Shown in pieces: positions 33,445 through 42,976 of a DNA stretch of 64,000 nucleotides; within the stretch, counting starts at the first letter, position 1; each line of letters opens with the position of its first letter. Origin of the DNA: Saprospiraceae bacterium UBA2329 (GTDB lineage: Bacteria > Bacteroidota > Bacteroidia > Chitinophagales > Saprospiraceae); the NCBI GenBank assembly GCA_002344975.1, contig DDUV01000110.1:535-64534 (forward strand), written 5' to 3'. The notes under the pieces were generated by a model. The model ran no database searches. It was not told the DNA's origin and saw nothing but the letters and a program-made list of their open reading frames with translations. A program made the translations under genes and the position numbers.

Positions 33445-34971
33445 ATGAGTTCCAAGATGATACGTTCCGCTTTGGTATCCGTTTATTACAAAGACGGGCT
33501 GGAGCCGATACTCCGCGAATTGCACCGCCACGGCGTCACCCTGTACTCTACCGGCGGCACCCAACAGTTCATCGAATCGCTGGGCCTTTCGGCTACGGCC
33601 GTCGAAGACATCACCGGTTATCCATCCATCCTTGACGGGCGCGTCAAAACCCTGCACCCGGCGGTATTCGGGGGCATTTTGGCCCGCCGCGAACCGGAGC
33701 ACCTCAATCAGTTGCAGCAATACAGCCTGCCCGAAATTGATCTGGTCATTGTGGACTTGTATCCCTTTGAGGAAACCGTAGCCGGCAGCGCATCCGAGCA
33801 GGACATCATTGAAAAAATAGACATCGGCGGCATTTCGCTCATTCGGGCGGCGGCCAAAAACTTCGGCGACGTAGCCGTTGTGGCCTCTCGACAAGAGTAC
33901 GGCCTGTTTTTGGAAATGCTCCAATCCGGCAATGGCAGCCTCAGCCGCGATCAACGCCGCGAACTCGCCCGCCGCGCCTTCAAGGTATCGTCCAACTACG
34001 ACATCGCCATTTTCAACTACTTCAATGAAGGTACCACCGACATCGCCTTCAAATACAGCATCCACCGCTCCGACATCCTCCGCTACGGCGAGAACCCGCA
34101 CCAAAGCGGCGTATTCTTCGGAGATTTTGATCAGATTTTTGACAAAATTGCCGGCAAGGCCATCTCCTACAACAACTTGGTGGACATAGACGCAGCCGTG
34201 CAGATCATGCGCGAACTACGCAACACCGAACCCGCTTTTGCCATCCTCAAACACACCAATACCTGCGGCCTGGCCCTCCGCGACACCCTGCCCGAAGCCT
34301 GGCGCGCCGCCCTGGCCTGCGATCCGGTTTCTGCTTTCGGAGGTATTTTTATCTGCAATCGCCCGGTGGACCTTGAAACTGCCGGTGAAATCGACAAGCT
34401 GTTTTACGAGGTGCTCATTGCGCCCGGTTTCGATGAGGATGCCCTAGCGCTGCTACAAGCCAAAAAGAATCGCATTTTATTATTAATCAAAGACTTCTAT
34501 GTGCGGCCCCGGAGTTTTCGCAGCTTACTCAACGGCGTGGTGGAACAAGACACCGACCTGCGCCAGGACACGGAAGACGACTATCAGACCGCTACGCTGC
34601 GGGCGCCTTCCGCCTCCGAGGTGAGCGACCTGCTCTTTGCCGGCACTGCCGTGAAACACCTCAAATCGAACGGCATTGCTTTGGTCAAAAACAAGCAACT
34701 CATCGGCATGGGATGCGGGCAGACTTCGCGCGTGGATGCCCTGCGACAGGCCATTGCCAAAGCCGCCGCTTTCGGTTTCGACCTCAAAGGCGCCGTCATG
34801 GCCTCCGATGCCTTTTTCCCTTTCCCCGATTGTGTGGAAATTGCACACGAGGCCGGCATTACGGCAGTGGTGCAGCCCGGCGGTTCGGTGAAAGATCAGG
34901 ACAGCATAGACTTCTGCAATGCCCACAACATGGCGATGGTGCTGACGGGAGTGCGCCATTTTAAACATTAA
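33445..34971 (+). CDS. purH: Bifunctional AICAR transformylase / IMP cyclohydrolase
   Basis: PurH catalyses the last two steps of IMP synthesis. The N-terminal IMP cyclohydrolase (MGS-like) domain spans about residues 1-150 (SALVSVYYKDGLEPILRELH, STGGTQQFIES, DGRVKTLHPAVFGGILAR). The C-terminal transformylase domain has the catalytic Lys-His (AILKHTNTCGLALRDTLPEA) and SDAFFPFPD...GITAVVQPGGSVKDQD near the end. 508 residues is the normal length. Met 33460 is an alternative start. coaX begins about 60 bases downstream. Confidence 0.97.
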   Translation: MSSKMIRSALVSVYYKDGLEPILRELHRHGVTLYSTGGTQQFIESLGLSATAVEDITGYPSILDGRVKTLHPAVFGGILARREPEHLNQLQQYSLPEIDLVIVDLYPFEETVAGSASEQDIIEKIDIGGISLIRAAAKNFGDVAVVASRQEYGLFLEMLQSGNGSLSRDQRRELARRAFKVSSNYDIAIFNYFNEGTTDIAFKYSIHRSDILRYGENPHQSGVFFGDFDQIFDKIAGKAISYNNLVDIDAAVQIMRELRNTEPAFAILKHTNTCGLALRDTLPEAWRAALACDPVSAFGGIFICNRPVDLETAGEIDKLFYEVLIAPGFDEDALALLQAKKNRILLLIKDFYVRPRSFRSLLNGVVEQDTDLRQDTEDDYQTATLRAPSASEVSDLLFAGTAVKHLKSNGIALVKNKQLIGMGCGQTSRVDALRQAIAKAAAFGFDLKGAVMASDAFFPFPDCVEIAHEAGITAVVQPGGSVKDQDSIDFCNAHNMAMVLTGVRHFKH

Positions 34972-35030
34972 CATCCTCTTAAGTTACCGTCTGTTCGGCC
35001 TGCGTCTTATAAAACAAGCGTTCATAAATT

Positions 35031-35756
35031 TTGAGCAACTTAGTCATTGACATCGGCAACACCCGCACCAAAGCGGCCGTATTTCGGAACGACGAAATGA
35101 CGGAGCGGCTGATGTGGGAACAATGCACGCGGGAAGAGATTTCCCGCGTGCTGGCCAACCATCGGGTAGAAAATGTCATCTTATCCGTAGTGGGGCCGCC
35201 GATGGAGGAAACTCTCCGGCATTGGCTGGTTGCTCAGGTTCGTTTTTTCGAGTTGACACCGGCCCTGCACCTGCCGTTCCGAAACTTGTACGGAACGCCC
35301 GCCACACTCGGTAAAGACCGGGTAGCCGCCGTTGCGGGGGCATTGGCCATGTTTCCGGGCCGTAACTGTTTGGTCATAGATGCCGGCACCTGCATCACTT
35401 ATGACGTGCTGACGGCGGAGGGCGCGTATCTCGGAGGCAATATCTCGCCGGGTATAGCCATGAGATTCAAGGCATTACCAACTTTCACCGCCGCATTGCC
35501 ATTGGTAGAGCGCGGTCCGATGCAAGATGCCGTGGGCAGCAGTACGGAAACCGCCATTCGCAACGGCGTACAATATGGGGTGCTGTGGGAAACGGAGGGC
35601 ATGATAGCCGCCATGCAGCAGCGCTTGAACGACCTTAACGTAGTATTAACCGGCGGAGATGCGGATTTTTTTGTGAAAAATCTGAAAAGCCGCATCTTTG
35701 CGAACGCTAACTTAGTCCTGGAAGGGCTGAATAAAATTTTAAACTACAATGTTTGA
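35031..35756 (+). CDS. coaX: Type III pantothenate kinase
   Basis: CoaX phosphorylates pantothenate in the first step of CoA synthesis. The ASKHA-fold motifs are present: NLVIDIGNTRTKAAVF (phosphate 1), GKDRVAAVAGALAMFPGRN, DAGTCITYDVL and GGNISPGIAMRFKAL. A TTG start at 35031 is used because no ATG lies upstream of the first motif. 241 residues is normal. Its last 8 bases overlap the next gene. In Bacteroidota coaX often heads a cluster with an outer-membrane protein, TPR proteins, lptC and a CNNM protein, and that order is largely kept here. Confidence 0.93.
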   Translation: MSNLVIDIGNTRTKAAVFRNDEMTERLMWEQCTREEISRVLANHRVENVILSVVGPPMEETLRHWLVAQVRFFELTPALHLPFRNLYGTPATLGKDRVAAVAGALAMFPGRNCLVIDAGTCITYDVLTAEGAYLGGNISPGIAMRFKALPTFTAALPLVERGPMQDAVGSSTETAIRNGVQYGVLWETEGMIAAMQQRLNDLNVVLTGGDADFFVKNLKSRIFANANLVLEGLNKILNYNV

Positions 35757-37104
35757 AAATCTTAAAAGAGTTGTTTTGGGGGCTATCCTCTGTGTGCCGG
35801 CCTTTGCCTTGCTGAATGCACAAACCGCCGACATTGAGCCGAGAAGCAACTCGCCCTATTCCCGGTTTGGTCTTGGAGACATTGTCAATCCGCTTTTTGC
35901 AGCCCAAAGCGGCATGGGTGGTTTGAGCGCCGCATACCGCGACCCGTTTCACCTCAACATGGCCAATCCGGCGGCATTGGGCCACCTGATGGCTACCGAT
36001 TTGGAAACCGGTTTTTTTGCCAAATACAGCAGTCTCAGCGACGGCAGCACTTCGGCAAGTTTGTGGAGCGGCAACCTGAATTATTTTGCATTGGGTATGC
36101 CCATCATCAATCCCATCAACCGGGCATTAGAGAAAAAATCAGACAAAATAGGCCTCGGCATGGGGTTTGTGCTGCAACCTTACTCCAATGTGGGGTACAA
36201 TTTGGTCACTACGCAGGAACTCCCGGAAATAGGCGAGGCTGTTACGAGCTTCAAGGGCAGCGGCGGCGCCTACCGGCTGATGTGGGGCAATGGATTTCGT
36301 TACGGGCGCTTCTCGGCGGGTGTGAATCTGGGCTATTTGTTCGGCAAAATGTCTTTTGACCGCACCGTAGAGTTCAGCGATGTAGCCAACCAAGCGTACC
36401 TCACGCGCTATTTGGACGAACAGAGCGTATCGGGCTTTTTGTGGAATGCCGGCGCGCAGGTGTCCATTCCATTAGAAAAGAAACCGGAAGGAGTAGGCCG
36501 GTCCACCAAAGAAAAAAACCTGATTCTGGGCCTGTATGGCAACTCCTCCACCAACCTGAACACCAACAACAGCCGCTTTCACACCCGGTACAACCAAACT
36601 TACAATGACCGCGACACCATTCTGCTGGAAACGGATTCTATCAGAAAAGGAACATTGCCCGGCGAACTGGTCTTTGGAATCACCTACGATCAGTCGGACA
36701 AACTCAAGCTGGGCTTTGAATATGCCCTCGGCGGCTGGAGCGCGTATGCCAATCCGCTGCAAGGACAGACGCTCAGCAATACCCGTCGCATTTCGGCAGG
36801 TATAGAGTATGTGCCCGATATGTTTTCGTACAACAACTACTGGCAGCGCGTACGTTATCGCGGCGGCATTTACCATCGCACCGATCCGCGCTCCGTCAAC
36901 GGCAAGCAACTCACAGAGTACGGAATTTCCGCAGGTTTGGGATTTCCTGTAATTTTGCCGCGCCAGCAAACTTCTTTTATCAACCTGACATTGGAAGGCG
37001 GGCGTTTCGGCGCCGGCTCGCCGCTGCGGGAAACATACATAAGAATGACGCTTGGTTTCACGTTAAACGATAATTCTTGGTTCTTTAAACGCAAATTCAA
37101 TTAA
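35749..37104 (+). CDS. Putative outer-membrane beta-barrel protein
   Basis: 451 residues with a signal peptide (MFENLKRVVLGAILCVPAFA ending in LLNAQ). The body alternates polar and aromatic residues as in an outer-membrane barrel, with repeated Gly-rich turns (SNSPYSRFGLGDIVNPLFAA, LGMGFVLQPYSNVGYN), and the last residue is Asn after FFKRKF, near the aromatic ending usual for barrels. It belongs to the family typically found directly after coaX in Bacteroidota, with no assigned function. It overlaps coaX by 8 bases and is followed 4 bases later by a TPR protein gene. Confidence 0.75.
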   Translation: MFENLKRVVLGAILCVPAFALLNAQTADIEPRSNSPYSRFGLGDIVNPLFAAQSGMGGLSAAYRDPFHLNMANPAALGHLMATDLETGFFAKYSSLSDGSTSASLWSGNLNYFALGMPIINPINRALEKKSDKIGLGMGFVLQPYSNVGYNLVTTQELPEIGEAVTSFKGSGGAYRLMWGNGFRYGRFSAGVNLGYLFGKMSFDRTVEFSDVANQAYLTRYLDEQSVSGFLWNAGAQVSIPLEKKPEGVGRSTKEKNLILGLYGNSSTNLNTNNSRFHTRYNQTYNDRDTILLETDSIRKGTLPGELVFGITYDQSDKLKLGFEYALGGWSAYANPLQGQTLSNTRRISAGIEYVPDMFSYNNYWQRVRYRGGIYHRTDPRSVNGKQLTEYGISAGLGFPVILPRQQTSFINLTLEGGRFGAGSPLRETYIRMTLGFTLNDNSWFFKRKFN

Positions 37105-37108
37105 AACT

Positions 37109-38512
37109 ATGAAAATTCTGCGCAATCTGATTCTGGCTGGACTGTTGGCCGGCATTGTCAACGCTCCGCTCTTCGGCCAATGCGAAAACTGGAACAATTC
37201 GCCCAAGAAAGAGGATGCTGAAAATGCTCACGTCAACTATCGCCAATACCTCAAAGGTAAAGAGGTAGCCGATCTCGAAAAAATGGAGGAGGAGAACTTT
37301 AAAGTGGCTTTCGCCGAATGGCAAAAGGCTTACACACTGGCCCCCGCCGCCGATGGTCAACGCGCCAGCCATTATCAAGATGGACGCACCCTCTATCGCG
37401 CTATGTACAACAAGGCCACCGATGCGGCTAAACGCAAAGAATACGCCGACGTCATCATGCGCCTGTACGACGAGCAGATCAAATGCTACAAAAACGAGGG
37501 CTATTTGCTGGGCCGCAAAGGCTACGATATGTTTTACATGGAAGAGTATGGTCGCACCCAGGCCACTTTCGACGTGCTGAAAAGGTCGTTGGATTTGAGC
37601 GGCAACAACTCAGAATACATCGTTTTTGACCCCATCTCCGAAATGGTGGTGCAAAAATATCAGGCCGGCGAAATGAGCAAGGATGAAGCCCGGAACATCA
37701 ACATCAGACTGATGGAAGTACTGGACCACAACATTGCCAACAATGCCCGCCTCAAAACTTATTACGAAACAATGAAAGCCCGCACGGAGATAACCTTCAG
37801 CGCCATAGAAGACGAAATTTTCGATTGCGCTTACTTCAAGGGCAAGCTCGTGCCGAAATACCGCGAGAACCCGGAAGACCACGAGGTCATCAAATACATC
37901 TACAACAAGCTCCGTCAGCAGGGTTGTGATGAAAACGAGGAAATCATGGTGGAACTGAAGGCCAAATACGGCACCATCGCTTCCGCCATCAACGACAGTC
38001 TCCGCCAGTCTTATTATGTTGACAACCCGGCCGTACACGCCAAAGACCTCTACGACAGCGGCGAGTATTCTAAAGCCATCGAAAAATACCGCGAAGCTGC
38101 CGAAAAGGAAACCGACAGCAGCAAAAAAGCAGAGTACTATCTGGCCATTGCTTCCATACAGTTCCGCAAACTTTCACAGTATTCGGCCGCCCGCGACTAC
38201 GCACTGCGCGCAGCCCGCACACGCAGCGGTTGGGGACAGCCCTATATGCTCATCGGCGATATGTATGCTACCACAGCCCGCACTTGCGGCAACGATGGCT
38301 ACACCCGCGGATTGGCCGTTTTGGCGGCCATTGACAAATACGCTCAGGCCCGCAACGTGGACTCCGGCGTAGCCGACGAAGCCGGCCGTCGCATAGGTCG
38401 TATCAGCGGCGCCAAGCCCACCGGCGAAGATGTTCACCTTCGCGGGAAAGCCGGCAAAACGGATGTTGTACCCTGCTGGATAGGCGAAACCGTGCGCCTC
38501 CCGAATTTGTAA
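37109..38512 (+). CDS. TPR-containing secreted protein, paralog 1
   Basis: 467 residues with signal peptide (MKILRNLILAGLLAGIVNAP ending in LFGQ). Helical repeats run through the protein; the clearest TPR pair is near the C-terminus (YDSGEYSKAIEKYREAAEKE, SKKAEYYLAIASIQF). The start CENWNNSPKKEDAENAHVNYR and the motif APAADGQRASHYQDGRTLYR are shared with the next gene, so the two arose by duplication. A conserved tail Cys (DVVPCWIGETVR) is also shared (SFFVGCWIQERTTVR). Periplasmic scaffold role is inferred. Confidence 0.8.
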   Translation: MKILRNLILAGLLAGIVNAPLFGQCENWNNSPKKEDAENAHVNYRQYLKGKEVADLEKMEEENFKVAFAEWQKAYTLAPAADGQRASHYQDGRTLYRAMYNKATDAAKRKEYADVIMRLYDEQIKCYKNEGYLLGRKGYDMFYMEEYGRTQATFDVLKRSLDLSGNNSEYIVFDPISEMVVQKYQAGEMSKDEARNINIRLMEVLDHNIANNARLKTYYETMKARTEITFSAIEDEIFDCAYFKGKLVPKYRENPEDHEVIKYIYNKLRQQGCDENEEIMVELKAKYGTIASAINDSLRQSYYVDNPAVHAKDLYDSGEYSKAIEKYREAAEKETDSSKKAEYYLAIASIQFRKLSQYSAARDYALRAARTRSGWGQPYMLIGDMYATTARTCGNDGYTRGLAVLAAIDKYAQARNVDSGVADEAGRRIGRISGAKPTGEDVHLRGKAGKTDVVPCWIGETVRLPNL

Positions 38513-38670
38513 AAGAACCACACAGCCCTGCCCGATAGAGCAGGACAGAAGAGGGGCAAGAGGCCGGCCAGACGATAACGGGTTTTTCCCGGCTCGTATG
38601 AACTGCTTCTTGCCCTTTCTCATTTTTAAACCAACTGTTTTTTCTCTAATCTTCCCAAAACACAAAAGCC

Positions 38671-40113
38671 ATGCGTACCAAAAATTTTTTGTCCTTTGCC
38701 GCAGCCGTTATCCTGGCGTCTGTCATTGCCTGTTCGCCCAAAACGACGGCCCCGATAGTACAGGAAGAGGTAAAGCCTGTGCCGGCCACTCCTTTGCAGG
38801 ATACCACGCTTAGTCCCTGCGCTAAATTTTCTGATGCCCCCAATAAGGAAGATGCAGAAACCAATTATGTGTTGTATAGAGACTTTCTCAAAGCCAGCGA
38901 CTGGAATCAGGCCTTCGATTATTGGAAAAAGGTGTTTGCCGTAGCCCCTGCTGCCGATGGGAAACGCAATACCATATTTGCCGATGGCGTGCGCTTTTAC
39001 GAACACTTCATGGCTCAAACACAGGATTCGCTCCAAAAAGAGCAGTATATAGACCGCATATTTCAACTGTACAGCGGCATTGACAGTTGCTACCACGAAG
39101 GAGGCTACGCCAACGGGCGAAAGGGTTTTGATTTATTTTACAAATACCCGCATCGCGCTACCAAAGAAGAAACTTTTCAAACGCTGCTGACTTCGGCCCA
39201 AAAGGACAACGGCATGATGCGGGACTTCATCATCAACCCCTTCACTGCATTGCTGGTAGAACTGCACGAGGCACAAAAAATAAGCGATGCCGACGCCAAA
39301 AAATACGAGCAGATGATCCGCGCTTCATTAGCCAAAGGATTGTCTGAATGTAAAGGCAAAGATTGCGACCGATGGAAGATTGTGGAAGAGTACGCCCCCC
39401 TGCGATTGGAATATTTTGAAACTGTGAAAAACTTTTACGACTGCGCCTACTACAAGGCCAAGTATTATAAGGAATTTGAGGCTGCGCCCAATGACTGCGA
39501 TGTGATCCGCAATGTGTACAGCTACCTGCGCTGGGCCGGGTGTGCCGACGATGACACACAGGTAGTAGCAGTAGTGCGCAAAGGCAACGAATTGTGCGTG
39601 GAGCGCGAAAGAGGCCCCGCAGCAGTTGCCTATGAATGCCTGCGCAACGCCGATTATCGCTGTGCCATTGACGGCCTGAACAAAGCCGCTGCCGAAACCA
39701 ATGACCCGGTGCAGAAAAGCGCCTATTTGCTCACTGTGGGCAAAATTTACTATGCGCACCTCAAAAACTTCCCGAAGGCTCGCCAATCTTTCCAACAGGC
39801 CGCCGATGCACGCTCCAACTGGGGAGAACCCTACATCTGGATCGGGCGGCTCTATGCCTCCAGCGGCCCATTGTGCGGCCCGGGCCGGGGCTGGGACAGC
39901 CAGATAGTGGTGTGGCCAGCCATAGATATGTGGAACAAGGCCAAGCGCATTGACCCGTCCACCGCATCAGAAGCCAACAAATTCATCGGCCAGTATGAGC
40001 AGTACATGCCCGACCGCGCTGAAGTTTTCTCCCGCCTGCTCAAAGAGGGAGACTCTTTCTTCGTAGGCTGCTGGATACAGGAGCGCACTACGGTGAGGGC
40101 GGCTAAGCAGTAG
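38671..40113 (+). CDS. TPR-containing lipoprotein, paralog 2
   Basis: 480 residues. Unlike paralog 1, the signal peptide ends in a lipobox (LASVIAC, Cys 21), so the product is probably membrane-anchored. Shared family marks are APNKEDAETNYVLYR-like (DAPNKEDAETNYVLYRDF), VAPAADGKRNTIFADGVRFYEH, GGYANGRKGFDLFYKYP and the tail GCWIQERTTVR. TPR-like helices are visible (FQQAADARSNWGEPYIWIGR). A terminator follows at 40137-40187, closing the coaX cluster transcript. The two paralogs together may form a complex; not shown by sequence. Confidence 0.8.
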   Translation: MRTKNFLSFAAAVILASVIACSPKTTAPIVQEEVKPVPATPLQDTTLSPCAKFSDAPNKEDAETNYVLYRDFLKASDWNQAFDYWKKVFAVAPAADGKRNTIFADGVRFYEHFMAQTQDSLQKEQYIDRIFQLYSGIDSCYHEGGYANGRKGFDLFYKYPHRATKEETFQTLLTSAQKDNGMMRDFIINPFTALLVELHEAQKISDADAKKYEQMIRASLAKGLSECKGKDCDRWKIVEEYAPLRLEYFETVKNFYDCAYYKAKYYKEFEAAPNDCDVIRNVYSYLRWAGCADDDTQVVAVVRKGNELCVERERGPAAVAYECLRNADYRCAIDGLNKAAAETNDPVQKSAYLLTVGKIYYAHLKNFPKARQSFQQAADARSNWGEPYIWIGRLYASSGPLCGPGRGWDSQIVVWPAIDMWNKAKRIDPSTASEANKFIGQYEQYMPDRAEVFSRLLKEGDSFFVGCWIQERTTVRAAKQ

Positions 40114-40136
40114 TTTTTAATATTCTATCCTGCCGG

Positions 40137-40187
40137 CAGAGGTTGGGCGACGGCTCTGGAGGGAGCGCGCTCAACCTCTGTTTTTTT
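40137..40187 (+). terminator. Terminator after the second TPR paralog
   Basis: A 9-bp stem (CAGAGGTTG / CAACCTCTG) with a GC-rich inner region that can extend it is followed by seven T. It ends the plus-strand block that begins with purH or coaX. Confidence 0.85.
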
Positions 40188-40211
40188 ATGGCATCATTTT
40201 CCCTTTTTCCG

Positions 40212-40220
40212 TACCTTTGC
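40212..40220 (+). promoter_or_regulatory. -7 promoter element for the acyl-CoA dehydrogenase gene
   Basis: TACCTTTGC, 22 bases before the ATG at 40243. Confidence 0.75.
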
Positions 40221-40242
40221 CCGCGCCAAAAAAGAACCAAAT

Positions 40243-41412
40243 ATGTTTTTTGAACTATCCGAAGAACACTTGGCCGTACAGGCCGCCGCACGCGACTTTG
40301 CCCAAAACGTCCTCAAGCCGGGCGTCATTGAGCGCGACAGCAAAATGCAGTATCCTTATGAGGAAATCCGCCAGATGGGCGAACTCGGCTTTCTCGGTAT
40401 GATGGTGTCTCCCCAATACGGCGGCGGTGGCATGGATACGCTTTCCTACGTCCTTGCAATGGAAGAAATTTCCAAAGTGGACAATTCCTGCTCCGTCATC
40501 ATGTCGGTCAACAACTCCTTAGTCTGTTGGGGCATTGAGACCTTTGGCACAGAGGAACAAAAAGCCAAATACCTGCCCCTGCTCGCTGCGGGCCAATGGA
40601 TCGGCGCTTTCTGCCTCAGCGAACCCGAAGCCGGCAGCGATGCCACCAGTCAGCGCACCACCGCTGTGGATATGGGCGACCACTACCTGTTGAACGGCAC
40701 CAAAAACTGGATCACCAATGGCGGCAGCTCCAAACTGCACATCGTAATAGCCCAAACGCACCCTGAAAAAGGTCACCGGGGCATCAACGCTTTGTTGGTA
40801 GAAACCGATCAGCCGGGCGTAGTGATAGGCGCCAAAGAAGACAAACTCGGCATCCGCTCTTCCGATACCCACTCCATTATGTACAACGATGTGAAAGTGC
40901 CCAAAAGCAATCGCATCGGCGAAGATGGATTTGGGTTCAAATTTGCTATGAAAACTTTGTCCGGCGGACGCATAGGCATTGCATCGCAGGCATTGGGCAT
41001 AGCAGGCGGCGCGTTTGAACTGGCCACGGCGTACTCCAAAGAGCGTCAGGCATTCGGCAAGCCCATCAGTCAGCACCAGGCCATCGCTTTCAAATTGGCC
41101 GATATGGCCACCGAAATTGAGGCCGCCAAGCTGATGGTTTATCGCGCGGCATGGCTCAAAGACAAAAAAATGGACTACACCGCTGCCGGGGCTATGGCCA
41201 AACTCTACGCTTCGGAAGTAGCCATGCGCCATACGGTGGAGGCGGTACAAATTCACGGCGGGTATGGCTTTGTGAAAGAATACCATGTAGAGCGCCTCAT
41301 GCGCGATGCCAAGATTACGCAAATTTACGAGGGTACTTCTGAGGTGCAGCGCATCGTCATTGCCCGCAATGTGCTGGACGGCAATTTGTATCTGCCCATT
41401 ACCGGAGCGTAG
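40243..41412 (+). CDS. Acyl-CoA dehydrogenase (short-chain type)
   Basis: 389 residues, FAD-dependent. It oxidises the alpha-beta bond of an acyl-CoA and passes electrons to an electron-transfer flavoprotein. Signatures: AFCLSEPEAGSDATSQRTTA (FAD/substrate), GTKNWITNGGSSKLHIV, ERQAFGKPISQHQAIAFKLA and QIHGGYGFVKEYHVERLMRD. The catalytic base is the Glu of QIYEGTSEVQR at about 363, as in short- and branched-chain enzymes. It has its own promoter and no beta-oxidation neighbours. Chain-length preference cannot be fixed from sequence. Convergent with rsmI. Confidence 0.94.
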   Translation: MFFELSEEHLAVQAAARDFAQNVLKPGVIERDSKMQYPYEEIRQMGELGFLGMMVSPQYGGGGMDTLSYVLAMEEISKVDNSCSVIMSVNNSLVCWGIETFGTEEQKAKYLPLLAAGQWIGAFCLSEPEAGSDATSQRTTAVDMGDHYLLNGTKNWITNGGSSKLHIVIAQTHPEKGHRGINALLVETDQPGVVIGAKEDKLGIRSSDTHSIMYNDVKVPKSNRIGEDGFGFKFAMKTLSGGRIGIASQALGIAGGAFELATAYSKERQAFGKPISQHQAIAFKLADMATEIEAAKLMVYRAAWLKDKKMDYTAAGAMAKLYASEVAMRHTVEAVQIHGGYGFVKEYHVERLMRDAKITQIYEGTSEVQRIVIARNVLDGNLYLPITGA

Positions 41413-41421
41413 GCTTTTATT

Positions 41422-42090
41422 TTACTCGTTTCCTGCTACCACTATTGCAATCTCTCCGCGTACTTTGCTCGCGTCGCTGAAGTATGCGCGGAGTTCATCG
41501 AGGCTGCCCCGATGCAGTTCCTCGTGCAGTTTGCTCAGTTCGCGCGCCACGCAGGCACGGCGTTCGGGGCCGCACACGGCCATAAGTTCTTCGATGCAGC
41601 GCAAAAGCCGGTGCGGAGATTCGTACAAAACAAAGGTATTGGGCAGGGTGGCCAAGTATTTCAGTCTTGTTTGCCGGCCCTTTTTGTGAGGTAAAAAGCC
41701 CTCGTAGTGAAACCGGTCGCAGGGCAACCCCGAAGCTACCAAAGCCGGAACAAACGCCGTGGCGCCCGGCAGGCATTCCACTTGAACCCCGCCTTGCACA
41801 CAAGCCCGAATGAGCAAAAAACCTGGGTCGGAGATGCCCGGCGTACCGGCATCGGAAACAAGTGCTATGCTGGCGCCCGTCTGGAGTTGGGCCACAATGC
41901 CCTGCGTGACGCCGTGCTCGTTGTGAGCGTGGAAAGCGCGCAGGGGCGTTTCGATGCCGTGTTTTTGAAACAATACTTTTGTGGTGCGCGTATCTTCGGC
42001 CAGTACCAAATCAGCCTCCTTGAGAATGCGAATGGCCCGGAGCGTAATGTCCTCCAGATTGCCGATGGGTGTGGGAACAACGTGCAGCAT
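41422..42090 (-). CDS. rsmI: 16S rRNA (cytidine-1402-2'-O)-methyltransferase
   Basis: RsmI methylates C1402 in the ribosomal P-site region using S-adenosylmethionine. The 222 residues show the SAM-dependent tetrapyrrole methylase-type fold: VVPTPIGNLEDITLRAIRIL, AEDTRTTKVLFQKHGI, LVSDAGTPGISDPGFLLIR and GLPCDRFHYEGFLPHKKGRQ. It is slightly shorter than proteobacterial RsmI because the C-terminal helical domain is missing, as usual in Bacteroidota. Probably transcribed with pssA upstream (80-base gap). Confidence 0.95.
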   Translation of the reverse strand: MLHVVPTPIGNLEDITLRAIRILKEADLVLAEDTRTTKVLFQKHGIETPLRAFHAHNEHGVTQGIVAQLQTGASIALVSDAGTPGISDPGFLLIRACVQGGVQVECLPGATAFVPALVASGLPCDRFHYEGFLPHKKGRQTRLKYLATLPNTFVLYESPHRLLRCIEELMAVCGPERRACVARELSKLHEELHRGSLDELRAYFSDASKVRGEIAIVVAGNE

Positions 42091-42169
42091 GTGGGTTAAA
42101 TCTTGATGAACCGAAGTGATAAGAAGTGCATTTTCATCCGGGGGATGATGCTGCCGGCTACAAGGTATT

Positions 42170-42880
42170 TCATGGTTTTCGATTGGAATGAACCCTGTCT
42201 AAAATGGCCGAAACGACGATATACGCCAGAATAATGGGCAAGAGCGCTGCCGACTGAAGCCAAACGAGCAGGCCGACTGACGCTGCCGCAAAAATAATCC
42301 TTATCTCATTGCCCTTCCATTGAAACGCTTTGAATTTGAGGCTGAACATGGGCAATTCGGCATTCATCAGCCAGGACAAAGCTACAATGGCTGCATAAAT
42401 AAATTCCTTTCTGCCCAACGCTGCCCCCCATCCTAATGCGTCTGTATGAACAGCCAACAGCCAGCCCAGCACGAAGATGGTAGCTGCGGGCGTGGGCAAA
42501 CCGATGAAATGCTCGGTTTGGCGGGTGTCCAAATTGAAGCGTCCGAGGCGCAAAACAGCAAATAAGGTGAGTACAAAGCCCGGCGCAGCCTCCCATGAGA
42601 ATCCATCGGTTTGCGTGCCGCCGAGCAGGTAGAAAAAAACCGCGCCGGGCACGAGTCCGAAAGATACGGCATCGGCCAGGGAATCCAATTGAGCGCCAAG
42701 CGGAGAGTGGACATGCAGCAGGCGTGCCAGCGCTCCGTCTAAGAAATCGGCAAGGGCAGCAGCAGCCGTAAATGCCGCTACAGCATAGACATCGCCGCGA
42801 AAAACGGCGGTAAGCGCCATACAACCGAAGAACAGGTTGAGCAGCGTAATTGCGTTGGGAAGATGTTTTTTCATGGCCAT
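42170..42880 (-). CDS. pssA: CDP-diacylglycerol--serine O-phosphatidyltransferase
   Basis: PssA makes phosphatidylserine, the precursor of phosphatidylethanolamine, in the inner membrane. The 236 residues hold about 7-8 membrane helices. The CDP-alcohol phosphotransferase motif D-G-x2-A-R-x8-G-x3-D-x3-D is complete (DFLDGALARLLHVHSPLGAQ followed by LDSLADAVSFG). The Met two codons later (MKKHLPNAITLLNLFFG) is an alternative start. No phosphatidylserine decarboxylase gene is adjacent. Confidence 0.93.
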   Translation of the reverse strand: MAMKKHLPNAITLLNLFFGCMALTAVFRGDVYAVAAFTAAAALADFLDGALARLLHVHSPLGAQLDSLADAVSFGLVPGAVFFYLLGGTQTDGFSWEAAPGFVLTLFAVLRLGRFNLDTRQTEHFIGLPTPAATIFVLGWLLAVHTDALGWGAALGRKEFIYAAIVALSWLMNAELPMFSLKFKAFQWKGNEIRIIFAAASVGLLVWLQSAALLPIILAYIVVSAILDRVHSNRKP

Positions 42881-42976
42881 TAGAGGACAAATGTCGCATT
42901 TTAGGTTTTTCTTAAAACTTTTACTTCATACAATTGCTAATTTTATCGTTTAAAGCAAAGAATAAAACCGATTCTG

